From an uncultured Pseudoflavonifractor sp. (lineage in GTDB: Bacteria > Bacillota > Clostridia > Oscillospirales > Oscillospiraceae), in NCBI GenBank assembly GCA_947565875.1, contig CANOHR010000054.1, positions 1 through 7,041 on the forward strand: a stretch of DNA of 7,041 nt. The letters run 5' to 3'. Below the pieces are notes generated by a model, which saw only the letters and a program-made list of their open reading frames with translations, was not told the origin of the DNA and did not search any database. Shown here one piece after another: positions 1 through 4,874 of this stretch (the stretch's first letter is position 1; the number at the start of each line of letters is the position of its first letter). A program made the translations under genes and the position numbers.

Positions 1-37
1 ATCTACACTCTTTCCCTACACGACGCTCTTCCGATCT
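1..37 (+). other. Illumina P5/TruSeq adapter remnant (non-genomic)
   Basis: These bases match the last 37 nt of the standard Illumina P5/TruSeq read-1 adapter, ending in the characteristic GCTCTTCCGATCT. The first 21 nt of the 58-nt oligo are absent. The match ends exactly where the fold-back sequence begins at 38, as expected at an adapter/insert junction. This is library DNA left in an assembly, not biology. The identification is from memory of the adapter sequence and leaves little doubt. Confidence 0.97.
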
Positions 38-125
38 GATCCTTCTCCTTTCACTGATACCGTTCTGGGAGCCTCTTTGGCAGCAAAGAGGCTCCCAGAA
101 CGGTATCAGTGAAAGGAGAAGGATC
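38..125. repeat. Perfect 42-bp inverted repeat, probable fold-back artefact
   Basis: The left arm (38-79) and right arm (84-125) are exact reverse complements over 42 bp, separated by the 4-nt loop GCAG at 80-83. The outer ends are both GATC. The left arm abuts the sequencing adapter directly. A perfect long palindrome with a tiny loop beside an adapter is the usual mark of a fold-back chimera made during amplification or library preparation. The right arm, continuous with the downstream gene, is probably true genome; the left arm is probably its copy. It overlaps the stop codon of the minus-strand gene by two bases. A genuine cruciform or terminator is possible, but there is no T tract and the arms are unusually perfect. 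Confidence 0.9.
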
Positions 126-309
126 ACCCCACCTCCTTCTCCCTCCCTTTGGCATACCGCTGACAAGCCGGAGTATCACCCCGCTTATCCCGAAGATGAG
201 GATTGATACAGTGTCCTACCCCCAACGGCATGAACTTGTTTTTGGCTCTGCGGGTGTAGTGCCTGCAAAAGTGCTTGCAGGTCTCGCAGGTCTTTTCTTG
301 CTCTTCCAT
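124..309 (-). CDS. Small cysteine-rich protein, putative metal-binding (61 aa)
   Basis: The predicted 61-residue, strongly basic protein starts MEEQEKTCETCKHFC. Cysteines occur at about 8, 11, 15, 34 and 49, with a histidine beside Cys34 (GHC) and others near 13 and 17. This C-x2-C-x3-C...HC...C pattern suggests a small zinc-binding fold. It resembles uncharacterised short CxxCKHF proteins that I recall from Clostridia, but I do not know a function. The start is fixed by GGAGGTGAT (minus strand, 313-321), a full 9-base match to the anti-Shine-Dalgarno sequence three bases before ATG; an in-frame ATG upstream (375) lies beyond the likely transcription start. It has no signal peptide or membrane segment. 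It is divergent from the Arc-like gene, which suggests shared control. Its stop codon touches the probable fold-back artefact, so the C-terminus should be treated with slight caution. Confidence 0.8.
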   Translation of the reverse strand: MEEQEKTCETCKHFCRHYTRRAKNKFMPLGVGHCINPHLRDKRGDTPACQRYAKGREKEVG

Positions 310-332
310 TTTATCACCTCCAACATGCCTAA

Positions 333-361
333 ATGATATCAAAAAGAAATCTAACTGGCAA
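333..361 (-). promoter_or_regulatory. Promoter of the cysteine-rich gene
   Basis: Read on the minus strand, a -35 box TTGCCA (356-361) and a -10 box TATCAT (333-338) are separated by exactly 17 bp. Each box is close to the sigma-A consensus. Transcription would start near 326, about 17 bases before the ATG, leaving just enough leader for the strong ribosome binding site. Confidence 0.75.
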
Positions 362-387
362 TATCTATATGGCACCTTTTTGAATCG

Positions 388-416
388 TTGAGCAAATAGA
401 ATCTATATGATATTAT
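388..416 (+). promoter_or_regulatory. Promoter of the Arc-like/ylmH/DUF896 operon
   Basis: A -35 box TTGAGC (388-393) and a -10 box TATTAT (411-416) are 17 bp apart, close to the sigma-A consensus. The predicted start is near 423, about 22 bases before the GTG start codon of the Arc-like gene. No terminator lies before 1609, so this promoter probably drives all three genes. Confidence 0.75.
396..406. promoter_or_regulatory. Candidate operator palindrome in the promoter spacer
   Basis: ATAGA-A-TCTAT is a perfect 11-bp palindrome lying wholly between the -35 and -10 boxes of the plus promoter. It contains inverted TAGA half-sites, the core read by the phage P22 Arc repressor. A ribbon-helix-helix dimer bound here would block RNA polymerase, so autoregulation by the Arc-like gene is the natural guess. 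The 1-bp spacing is shorter than in the P22 operator, so the assignment is tentative. Confidence 0.45.
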
Positions 417-444
417 TTTGGTATCAAAAAGAGAGGTGACTTTC

Positions 445-621
445 GTGGGAGTACAAGCAAATCCCTATTCTTTGCGGTTGGAACCTGCAACTATGGCAAA
501 ACTTAAAGTGGTGGCTAAAAGCAATGGCCGCTCAGTCAACAAAGAGATTGAAATTATAGCGCAACAACATATTGCTGCCTTTGAACGGGAAAATGGCTCC
601 ATTGAGGTGAAGACCCCGTGA
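445..621 (+). CDS. Arc-like ribbon-helix-helix DNA-binding protein (58 aa)
   Basis: The 58-residue product fits the Arc/MetJ ribbon-helix-helix fold. The short N-terminal strand NPYSLRLEP would enter the DNA major groove as part of a dimer. A first helix (about residues 16-26) is followed by the turn NGRSVNKEI and a second helix running to about residue 46. NGRSVN is nearly identical to the turn of P22 Arc. The GTG start at 445 is chosen because AGAGGTGA (431-438) lies 6 bases upstream; an in-frame TTG at 418 falls inside the -10 region and is rejected. The stop overlaps the ylmH start as GTGA, implying translational coupling. Codon use is AT-richer (many AAA, CAA, ATT) than in the genes downstream. 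It probably represses its own operon and perhaps the divergent gene. Arc-like proteins are usual in phages, plasmids and toxin-antitoxin modules, but no toxin is recognisable here. Confidence 0.85.
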   Translation: MGVQANPYSLRLEPATMAKLKVVAKSNGRSVNKEIEIIAQQHIAAFERENGSIEVKTP

Positions 622-1400
622 CCAAATCCGAGCTTTTATCCAAGGTGGCCCAAACCCCCGACGAGCGCCAACTCCTGGCCCGGATCTGCGACCAGATGGG
701 CCACGCCCAGCGGGGCGCTCCCGGCTGCACCCCCTTCCTCTCCACCGCCCGGCAGGAGGCGGCCCGCCGCCTCATCGCCGCCGCCGGATATCCCCGCCAT
801 CTCTTTTCCGGGGGCTACCCCGACGCGGAGCGGAAGGTCTGCGCCTTCCTCCCGGACTGGCAGGAGGAATCGGACTGGGAGAGCCCCTTCACCGCCCTTC
901 GCTGCCGATGGCAGTCGGGAGAAAAGCTGACCCACCGGGACTTTCTGGGCTCCATTCTGGGCCAGGGCCTGGACCGGGAGAAGGTGGGGGATCTTCTGGT
1001 GGGAGACGGGGTGTGCGATATTTTCGTTTTTCGGGAATTGAGTCCCTATCTTTTGCAAAACCTGACGGGGGCGGGCCGGGCCAGGCTCCGGGTGGAGGAG
1101 ATCCCTCTGGCGGATATCACGCCGCCGGAAAAACAGGTAAAGCTGGTCCGGGACACGGTGAGCAGTCTCCGGCTGGACGCGGTCCTTTCCACCGGCTTTT
1201 CCATTGCCCGGGGAAAGGCCGCCGACCTCATTACGGGAGGCCGGGTGGAGTTGAACCACCGCCCCTGCGTGAAGGCGGACCGGACGGTAAATGAAGGGGA
1301 CGTAATGACCTGCCGGGGCCTTGGCAAGTGCGTATTAAAAGAGATCAGCGGCCTTTCCAAAAAGGGCCGTACCATGATCGTAATGGAGAGGTATCTATGA
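618..1400 (+). CDS. ylmH: YlmH-family S4-domain RNA-binding protein
   Basis: The 260-residue product matches YlmH in length and layout. The N-terminal two-thirds carries the conserved stretch LTHRDFLGSILGQGLDREK (105-123) and the hydrophobic block GVCDIFVFRE (131-140). A C-terminal S4 RNA-binding domain spans about 184-243, with RLDAVLSTGFSIARGKAADL followed by GGRVELNHRP. YlmH proteins are cytoplasmic and bind the 50S subunit; in Bacillus subtilis YlmH has been linked to ribosome-associated quality control with RqcH. GTG at 618 is the start, with GAGGTGA (604-610) 7 bases upstream inside the end of the Arc-like gene. Its stop overlaps the next gene as ATGA. In many Firmicutes ylmH sits in the sepF/yggT/divIVA cell-division cluster, so an Arc-like gene in front is unusual. 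GC is clearly higher than upstream. Confidence 0.92.
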   Translation: MTKSELLSKVAQTPDERQLLARICDQMGHAQRGAPGCTPFLSTARQEAARRLIAAAGYPRHLFSGGYPDAERKVCAFLPDWQEESDWESPFTALRCRWQSGEKLTHRDFLGSILGQGLDREKVGDLLVGDGVCDIFVFRELSPYLLQNLTGAGRARLRVEEIPLADITPPEKQVKLVRDTVSSLRLDAVLSTGFSIARGKAADLITGGRVELNHRPCVKADRTVNEGDVMTCRGLGKCVLKEISGLSKKGRTMIVMERYL

Positions 1401-1609
1401 TAACAGACGAAACCGTAGCCCGGATCAATGAATTGGCCCGGAAGTCCCGCACCCCGGAGGGGCTGACGGAGGAGGAAAAGGCGGAGCAGGCCGCCCTCCG
1501 CCGGGAGTATGTGGACGCGGTGAAGGAAAGCCTTCAGGGCCATCTGGATAACACCGTGATCTTAAGCCCCGACGGGAGCAAGAAGAGGTTAAAACCGAAA
1601 AGCGAGTGA
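1397..1609 (+). CDS. DUF896 / UPF0291 (YnzC-like) small protein
   Basis: The 70-residue protein follows the DUF896 pattern closely: an N-terminal helix ITDETVARINELARKS, a short loop with EGLTEEEKAEQ, then a second helix ALRREYVDAVKESLQGHLDN, and a basic tail ending KKRLKPKSE. Family members such as B. subtilis YnzC form a two-helix hairpin; their role is unclear, though some are linked to the SOS region. The ATG at 1397 overlaps the ylmH stop (ATGA) and has GGAGAGG at 1385-1391, 5 bases upstream. An in-frame ATG at 1328 inside ylmH lacks such support. It is the last gene of the operon; a terminator-like stem follows at 1662-1690. Confidence 0.9.
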   Translation: MITDETVARINELARKSRTPEGLTEEEKAEQAALRREYVDAVKESLQGHLDNTVILSPDGSKKRLKPKSE

Positions 1610-1661
1610 TAAAGGGCCTGTTGCAAAATGCGCAAATTGCACAAGGTTCCGTCATTCCGAG

Positions 1662-1690
1662 AAAAAAGACCGCCGCCGGCGGTCTTTTTT
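1662..1690. terminator. Bidirectional terminator-like hairpin
   Basis: The 7-bp stem GACCGCC/GGCGGTC (1668-1674 with 1678-1684) has a GCC loop. It is flanked by AAAAAA (1662-1667) and TTTTTT (1685-1690), giving a typical Rho-independent terminator in both directions. It lies 53 bases after the DUF896 stop and probably ends the Arc-like/ylmH/DUF896 transcript. It is also the internal hairpin of the left REP-like unit. Confidence 0.8.
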
Positions 1691-1732
1691 CGTGGGAATC
1701 CGTTTCCTTTCCTCAGGGGTGCGGATCGCCAC

Positions 1733-1749
1733 GGGCTGCATAGCGGCCC
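1733..1749. repeat. Internal hairpin of the right REP-like unit
   Basis: GGGCTGC (1733-1739) and GCGGCCC (1743-1749) pair over 7 positions with one wobble around an ATA loop. It has no T tract, so it is not a terminator. It occupies the same place in the right unit as the terminator-like stem does in the left unit. Confidence 0.6.
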
Positions 1750-1790
1750 TCGCAATGACGGACTCTGTGCATCATAGCAATTTCGCAACA

Positions 1791-1838
1791 GGCCCCTGCC
1801 GCCGGACCGCCGTCCCCGGCGGTCCGGCGGCAAGGGCC
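1791..1838. repeat. Large GC-rich hairpin
   Basis: A perfect 15-bp stem, TGCCGCCGGACCGCC (1797-1811) with its complement (1818-1832), has a 6-nt loop. After one mismatch (1796/1833) it extends by GGCCC (1791-1795) pairing with GGGCC (1834-1838). The outer left arm overlaps the end of the 182-bp element. No T run follows on either strand, so intrinsic termination is unlikely. It may be a separate repeat or a site of DNA or RNA structure; its function is unknown. Confidence 0.7.
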
Positions 1839-1906
1839 AAAAACAAGACTGCCGTCCCGGCGCAAAGGAGCCCCCGGTTTCTTTTTTTCATTTTTTTGCC
1901 CTCCGG

Positions 1907-1932
1907 TGAAAAATATTCCCCCTCCCAAACGT
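1907..1932 (+). promoter_or_regulatory. Weak candidate ECF-type promoter of the sigma operon
   Basis: TGAAAA (1907-1912) followed 17 bp later by CGT (1930-1932) resembles the TGAAAC...CGT pattern of many self-regulated ECF sigma promoters. It lies just upstream of the sigma gene, where autoregulation would be expected. The match is short and could be chance. The rest of 1839-1957 is T- and C-rich sequence in which I see no gene. Confidence 0.3.
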
Positions 1933-1960
1933 GTTGTAGGTGAAAGGAGATGAGACCGTG

Positions 1961-2437
1961 ATGGACCGGGAACAGGAACAGGACCTTCGCCGTATGGTAG
2001 AGACCTATAGCCCCATGCTCCTTCGGGCAGCCCTTACCAGGGGATCCACTCCCGCCGACGCGGAGGATGCGGTCCAGGACGTCTTTCTCCGGGTGCTGAC
2101 CCACGCTCCCCGTTTCCGGGACAGGGAGCATGAGAAGGCGTGGCTCCTCCGGGCTACGCTGAACCGCTCCAGCGATCTCCGGCGCAGGAGGCGTGACGAC
2201 GCCCCCCTGGAGGACGCGGAGAAGGCCACCGCCCCGGAGCCGGATTACGGCCCCCTCCTTTCCGCTGTCCGCTCCCTGCCCCAGGCGTACAGTGCGGTCA
2301 TCCATCTCTACTATTACGAGGGCTATTCCATCAAAGAAATCGCCGGACTGCTGGCGCTGCCCGTCCCCACCGTGGGGACCCGGCTCTCCCGCGGGCGGAG
2401 CCGTCTGCGGGACTTACTGAAGGAGGAAGACGCATGA
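1961..2437 (+). CDS. ECF-type RNA polymerase sigma factor
   Basis: The 158-residue product has the two-domain layout and size of ECF sigma factors. Sigma region 2 spans about residues 12-78 and includes DAEDAVQDVFLRVL, the core-binding and -10 recognition helices, and AWLLRATLNRSSDLRRR. Region 4 spans about 104-153, with LPQAYSAVIHLYYYEGYSIKEI followed by the -35 recognition helix PVPTVGTRLSRGRSRLRDLL. It would direct RNA polymerase to a small regulon, possibly including its own operon. AAAGGAG at 1943-1949 serves as ribosome binding site; the GTG at 1958, directly before the chosen ATG, has better spacing (8 rather than 11) and would add one residue. The stop overlaps the next gene as ATGA, which supports coupled production with a regulator. 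The signal it answers to cannot be read from sequence. Confidence 0.9.
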   Translation: MDREQEQDLRRMVETYSPMLLRAALTRGSTPADAEDAVQDVFLRVLTHAPRFRDREHEKAWLLRATLNRSSDLRRRRRDDAPLEDAEKATAPEPDYGPLLSAVRSLPQAYSAVIHLYYYEGYSIKEIAGLLALPVPTVGTRLSRGRSRLRDLLKEEDA

Positions 2438-3330
2438 ACAAGGAAGCATACCGCGCCCAGGTGGACGCCGTCTCCTTTTCCCCCGACTTCCAGGACCGGA
2501 CCATGGCGCGGCTTCAGGCTCTGGCCCAGGAAAAGGAGCAAAAGACCATGAAAAAAATGAATTTGAGGACCGGACTTGTGGCGGTCGCCTTGACTGCCGC
2601 CCTCAGCATTACCGCCTATGCCGCAGTCACCCTGCTGCGCCCCCAGGACGTAGCCCAGCGGGCGGGGAATGAGGCCCTTGCTGCTGCCTTTGAACAGCAG
2701 GAAGCGGTTACAGTCAACGAGGTCAAGACAGTGGGAGACTACAAGGTGACCCTTATGGGCCTTGTGGGCGGAGAGGGCCTGAGTGAGGTGGAGAGCCTTC
2801 CCGGCGGCGTAGCCAGGGATAAGACCTACGCCGTTCTGGCCTATGAGCGCGCCGACGGGGTGGCCATCCAGGAGGACGTGCCCGACCTTACCGTCAGCCC
2901 CCTGGTGGAGGGCTATGCCCCCTGGCGGCTCAACGCCTGGACCCTGGGCGGCGGGGTCACCACCTTTGCGGAGGAGGGGGTCCTTTACTACCTTTTTGAG
3001 TGCGATAATATAGAACCCTTTGCGGACCATACCGTCTATCTCTCGGTCTATCCCGGTACCCACATCCCGCCCAGCGCGGAGCTTTTTGACTTTGACGGGG
3101 AGAGCGGGGCCATCAAGGCCAAGGGGGATGCGGCCCTCTTTGTCCTGCCCCTGGACAAGACCAAAGCCGACCCCCAAAAGGCCCAGGCTGTCGTGGATGA
3201 TACCTTTGGGCCTCAGCCCATGGAGTCCCAGGCCCCGGAGGAGGAGCCGGGAGACGACGTTGAGAGCAAGAGTTTTTCCTTCCTGGAGGATCCTGAGCGG
3301 CCCGGGGAATATCAGATCATCGAAAACTAA
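2434..3330 (+). CDS. Single-span membrane protein, probable anti-sigma factor
   Basis: The 298-residue protein has a cytoplasmic N-terminal part of about 45 residues (MNKEAYRAQVDAVSFSPDFQ, then a charged helix), one membrane segment at about 46-66, and a long extracellular part of about 230 residues ending in an acidic tail (PEEEPGDDVESKS). This layout, translational coupling (ATGA) to the ECF sigma gene and an AAGGAGG site at 2420-2426 point to a membrane anti-sigma factor that holds the sigma factor until an outside signal arrives. It resembles DUF4179-type proteins found beside ECF sigma genes in Clostridia. The HxxxCxxC zinc anti-sigma motif is absent: the N-terminal part has no cysteine. 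The outer domain is rich in beta-forming stretches and has only one cysteine. Ligand and release mechanism are unknown. Confidence 0.75.
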   Translation: MNKEAYRAQVDAVSFSPDFQDRTMARLQALAQEKEQKTMKKMNLRTGLVAVALTAALSITAYAAVTLLRPQDVAQRAGNEALAAAFEQQEAVTVNEVKTVGDYKVTLMGLVGGEGLSEVESLPGGVARDKTYAVLAYERADGVAIQEDVPDLTVSPLVEGYAPWRLNAWTLGGGVTTFAEEGVLYYLFECDNIEPFADHTVYLSVYPGTHIPPSAELFDFDGESGAIKAKGDAALFVLPLDKTKADPQKAQAVVDDTFGPQPMESQAPEEEPGDDVESKSFSFLEDPERPGEYQIIEN

Positions 3331-3340
3331 GCCCGCACGA

Positions 3341-3368
3341 AAAGGCCCCGGCATAAGCCGGGGCCTTT
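3341..3368. terminator. Bidirectional Rho-independent terminator
   Basis: A perfect 12-bp stem, AAAGGCCCCGGC (3341-3352) with GCCGGGGCCTTT (3357-3368), closes on an ATAA loop. It lies 10 bases after the anti-sigma stop and 3 bases past the stop of the minus-strand DUF1294 gene, so it serves both convergent transcripts. Confidence 0.9.
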
Positions 3369-3371
3369 CTG

Positions 3372-3653
3372 TTATAAAAGCGCAATGCCGTATTCCCAAT
3401 AGAACCACAAAAGCCCCAGATGAAAAAGCAAGATAGCAGGCAGACCCCATTTGAAATACCAGTGCCGGGTCTTGTGGCGAAAGGCATACATACCCAAAAT
3501 GGCTCCCGCCGCGCCCCCCAGCAGGGCCGCGAGAAACAGCCGCCCCTCCGGTACCCGCCGCCCCCCTCTTCTCGCCTGCCGTTTGTCAAAGCCCATCAAA
3601 ACGAACCCCAAAACGTTGACGCCCAGACACCAATAAAAAAGTGGAAATTTCAT
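3372..3653 (-). CDS. DUF1294 family small membrane protein
   Basis: The 93-residue protein has three likely membrane segments at about 3-20, 40-58 and 70-88. The first is followed by the hallmark GFDKRQARRGGRRVPE, and the second ends with GMYAFRHKTRHWYFKWG. Both blocks are typical of DUF1294 proteins, which are about this length and whose function is not established. The predicted topology leaves a basic loop between the first two segments. The ATG at 3651-3653 is preceded by a G-rich stretch (minus strand, 3658-3670) containing GGGGAGGGG as a ribosome binding site. It is transcribed alone, divergent from ychF and convergent with the sigma/anti-sigma operon. Confidence 0.88.
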   Translation of the reverse strand: MKFPLFYWCLGVNVLGFVLMGFDKRQARRGGRRVPEGRLFLAALLGGAAGAILGMYAFRHKTRHWYFKWGLPAILLFHLGLLWFYWEYGIALL

Positions 3654-3672
3654 GTTCGCCCCCCCTCCCCTA

Positions 3673-3701
3673 TTTATATCACAGTGGAAGGGGAATGTCT
3701 T
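3673..3701 (-). promoter_or_regulatory. Promoter of the DUF1294 gene
   Basis: On the minus strand, AAGACA (3696-3701) and TATAAA (3673-3678) are spaced by 17 bp. The -10 is preceded by TGA, giving an extended -10 (TGnTATAAA) that can offset the weaker -35. The start would lie near 3666, within a few bases of the ribosome binding site, so the leader is very short. Confidence 0.6.
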
Positions 3702-3728
3702 GCCTTTTTCTCCCCGTTCCGCTATAAT
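3700..3728 (+). promoter_or_regulatory. Promoter of ychF
   Basis: TTGCCT (3700-3705) and a perfect TATAAT (3723-3728) are separated by exactly 17 bp. The start is predicted near 3735, about 29 bases before the ychF ATG. The -35 box overlaps that of the divergent DUF1294 promoter by two bases (3700-3701), so the two promoters probably compete. Confidence 0.85.
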
Positions 3729-3763
3729 AGCCCTACAATAACCACCGAAAGAGGGCTATCCTT

Positions 3764-4873
3764 ATGAAGTTAGGAATCGTGGGCCTGCCTAACGTGGGCA
3801 AATCCACCCTGTTTAACGCCATTACCAACGCCGGGGCGGAGAGCGCAAACTACCCCTTCTGCACCATCGACCCCAACGTGGGGGTGGTGGCGGTGCCCGA
3901 CAGCCGCCTTACCTGGCTTTCCGAATTTTACCACCCCAAGAAGACTACCCCCGCCGTCATTGAGTTCGTGGACATCGCGGGGCTGGTGAAGGGGGCCAGT
4001 CAGGGGGCGGGCCTGGGCAACAAGTTCCTGGCCAACATCCGGGAGTGCGACGCTATCGTCCATGTGGTGCGCTGCTTTGACGACGAAAATATCATGCACG
4101 TGGTGGCGGACACCTCCACCAACGTGCCCGTGGATCCCCTGGGGGATATCTCCACCATCGACCTGGAGCTTATCATGGCGGACATTGAAATGGTGGACAG
4201 GCGGATCAAGAAGGCGGAGACCGCCGCCAAGGGGGACAAGAAATTTTTGAAGGAGGCGGAGTTGTTTACCCGCCTGAAGGAATGGCTCAACGAGGGCCAC
4301 TCCGCCCGCAGCTTTGAATGTGACGAGGACGAGGGGGCGGTGATTGCCACCAGCGAGCTTCTTTCCCTGAAAAGTATCATTTACGCCGCCAACCTGGACG
4401 AGGAGGGTTTCTCCGCCCCCCAGGATAACCCCTACTATCAACTGGTGGCGGAGTTGGCGAAGAAGGAGGGGGCCCAGGTCCTTCCCGTCTGTGCCAAGCT
4501 GGAAGCGGAGATCGCGGAGCTTCCCGAGGACGAGAAAAAGATGTTCCTGGACGATCTGGGGGTGGCGGAGTCGGGGCTGGACCGGCTTATCAAGGCCAGC
4601 TACGCCCTTCTGGGTCTTATTTCCTACCTCACCGGCGGCGAGGATGAGTGCCGGGCCTGGACCATCAGAAAGGGCACCAAGGCCCCCCAGGCGGCGGGCA
4701 AGATCCACACCGACTTCGAGCGGGGCTTCATCCGGGCGGAGGTGGTGGCCTTCGAGGACCTGAAAAATTGCGGCAGCATGACCGCCGCCAAGGAGAAGGG
4801 CCTGGTCCGCAGCGAGGGCAAGGAGTACATTATGAAGGACGGAGATATTGTTCTCTTCCGGTTCAACGTGTAA
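3764..4873 (+). CDS. ychF: YchF/OLA1-family P-loop NTPase
   Basis: The 369-residue protein is a complete YchF, close to the usual 363-366 residues. It shows the P-loop GLPNVGKS (7-14), the G3 block DIAGLVKGASQGAGLGNKFL (70-89), and NLDE (210-213) in place of the NKxD guanine-specificity motif. That change is typical of YchF and explains why family members prefer ATP to GTP. A helical insertion spans about 130-200. A C-terminal TGS domain (about 285-367) includes HTDFERGFIRAEV and ends DGDIVLFRFNV. YchF is cytoplasmic, associates with ribosomes and has been linked to translation and stress responses. The start is the ATG at 3764, with AGAGGG at 3750-3755 upstream. It is transcribed singly from its own consensus promoter and converges on pta. 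Confidence 0.97.
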   Translation: MKLGIVGLPNVGKSTLFNAITNAGAESANYPFCTIDPNVGVVAVPDSRLTWLSEFYHPKKTTPAVIEFVDIAGLVKGASQGAGLGNKFLANIRECDAIVHVVRCFDDENIMHVVADTSTNVPVDPLGDISTIDLELIMADIEMVDRRIKKAETAAKGDKKFLKEAELFTRLKEWLNEGHSARSFECDEDEGAVIATSELLSLKSIIYAANLDEEGFSAPQDNPYYQLVAELAKKEGAQVLPVCAKLEAEIAELPEDEKKMFLDDLGVAESGLDRLIKASYALLGLISYLTGGEDECRAWTIRKGTKAPQAAGKIHTDFERGFIRAEVVAFEDLKNCGSMTAAKEKGLVRSEGKEYIMKDGDIVLFRFNV

Positions 4874-4874
4874 T

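Larger units (their letters stand above)
337..432. repeat. Direct repeats in the divergent control region
   Basis: An 11-bp direct repeat TATCAAAAAGA occurs at 337-347 and 422-432. A 9-bp direct repeat ATCTATATG occurs at 363-371 and 401-409. The copies sit at equivalent places in the two divergent promoters: the first 11-mer overlaps the minus -10 box, the second the plus transcription start, and the second 9-mer fills the plus spacer. They may be binding sites for the Arc-like protein encoded next door; that role is inferred from position only. Confidence 0.6.
1614..1795. repeat. Paired REP-like/MITE-like inverted-repeat element (182 bp)
   Basis: Perfect 11-bp terminal inverted repeats, GGGCCTGTTGC (1614-1624) and its complement (1785-1795), bound the element; the similarity continues imperfectly inward. 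Inside are two oppositely oriented units. On the plus strand, GTCATTCCGAG (1651-1661) is followed by a hairpin and CGTGGGAATCCG (1691-1702). On the minus strand, GTCATTGCGAG (1759-1749) is followed by a hairpin and CGTGGCGATCCG (1733-1722). Within each unit the two motifs pair with each other (ATTCC with GGAAT; ATTGC with GCGAT by one wobble), so the differences between units are compensatory. I recall GTCATTGCGAG...GTGGCAATC dispersed repeats from many Clostridia. It encodes no protein and I see no target-site duplication. It is probably a non-autonomous dispersed repeat. Confidence 0.75.

Noticed and set aside
38..125. Palindrome as a phage attachment site, transposon end or terminator
   Set aside because: It abuts sequencing adapter, is perfect over 42 bp with a 4-nt loop and has no T tract, so a library fold-back explains it better.
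109..336. Plus-strand reading frame opposite the Cys-rich gene
   Set aside because: It begins inside the probable artefact, has no good ribosome binding site, and the opposite strand has a perfect one with a promoter.
310..621. Toxin-antitoxin module
   Set aside because: The Arc-like protein could be an antitoxin, but the following gene is YlmH and the divergent protein has no toxin motif I recognise.
636..1259. Long minus-strand frame across ylmH
   Set aside because: It is a by-product of GC-rich codons; the plus strand encodes a clear YlmH with operon overlaps on both sides.
1692..1943. Possible small protein within the repeat region
   Set aside because: It runs through the inverted-repeat element and the GC hairpin; the predicted peptide looks like translated repeat with no credible start signal.
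2323..3450. 375-codon minus-strand frame across the anti-sigma gene
   Set aside because: It spans the shared terminator and the DUF1294 3' end, has Gly/Leu/Pro-rich low-information content and no recognisable domain.
3770..4708. 312-codon minus-strand frame across ychF
   Set aside because: The plus strand is an unmistakable YchF; the antisense frame follows from strong GC bias at third positions.
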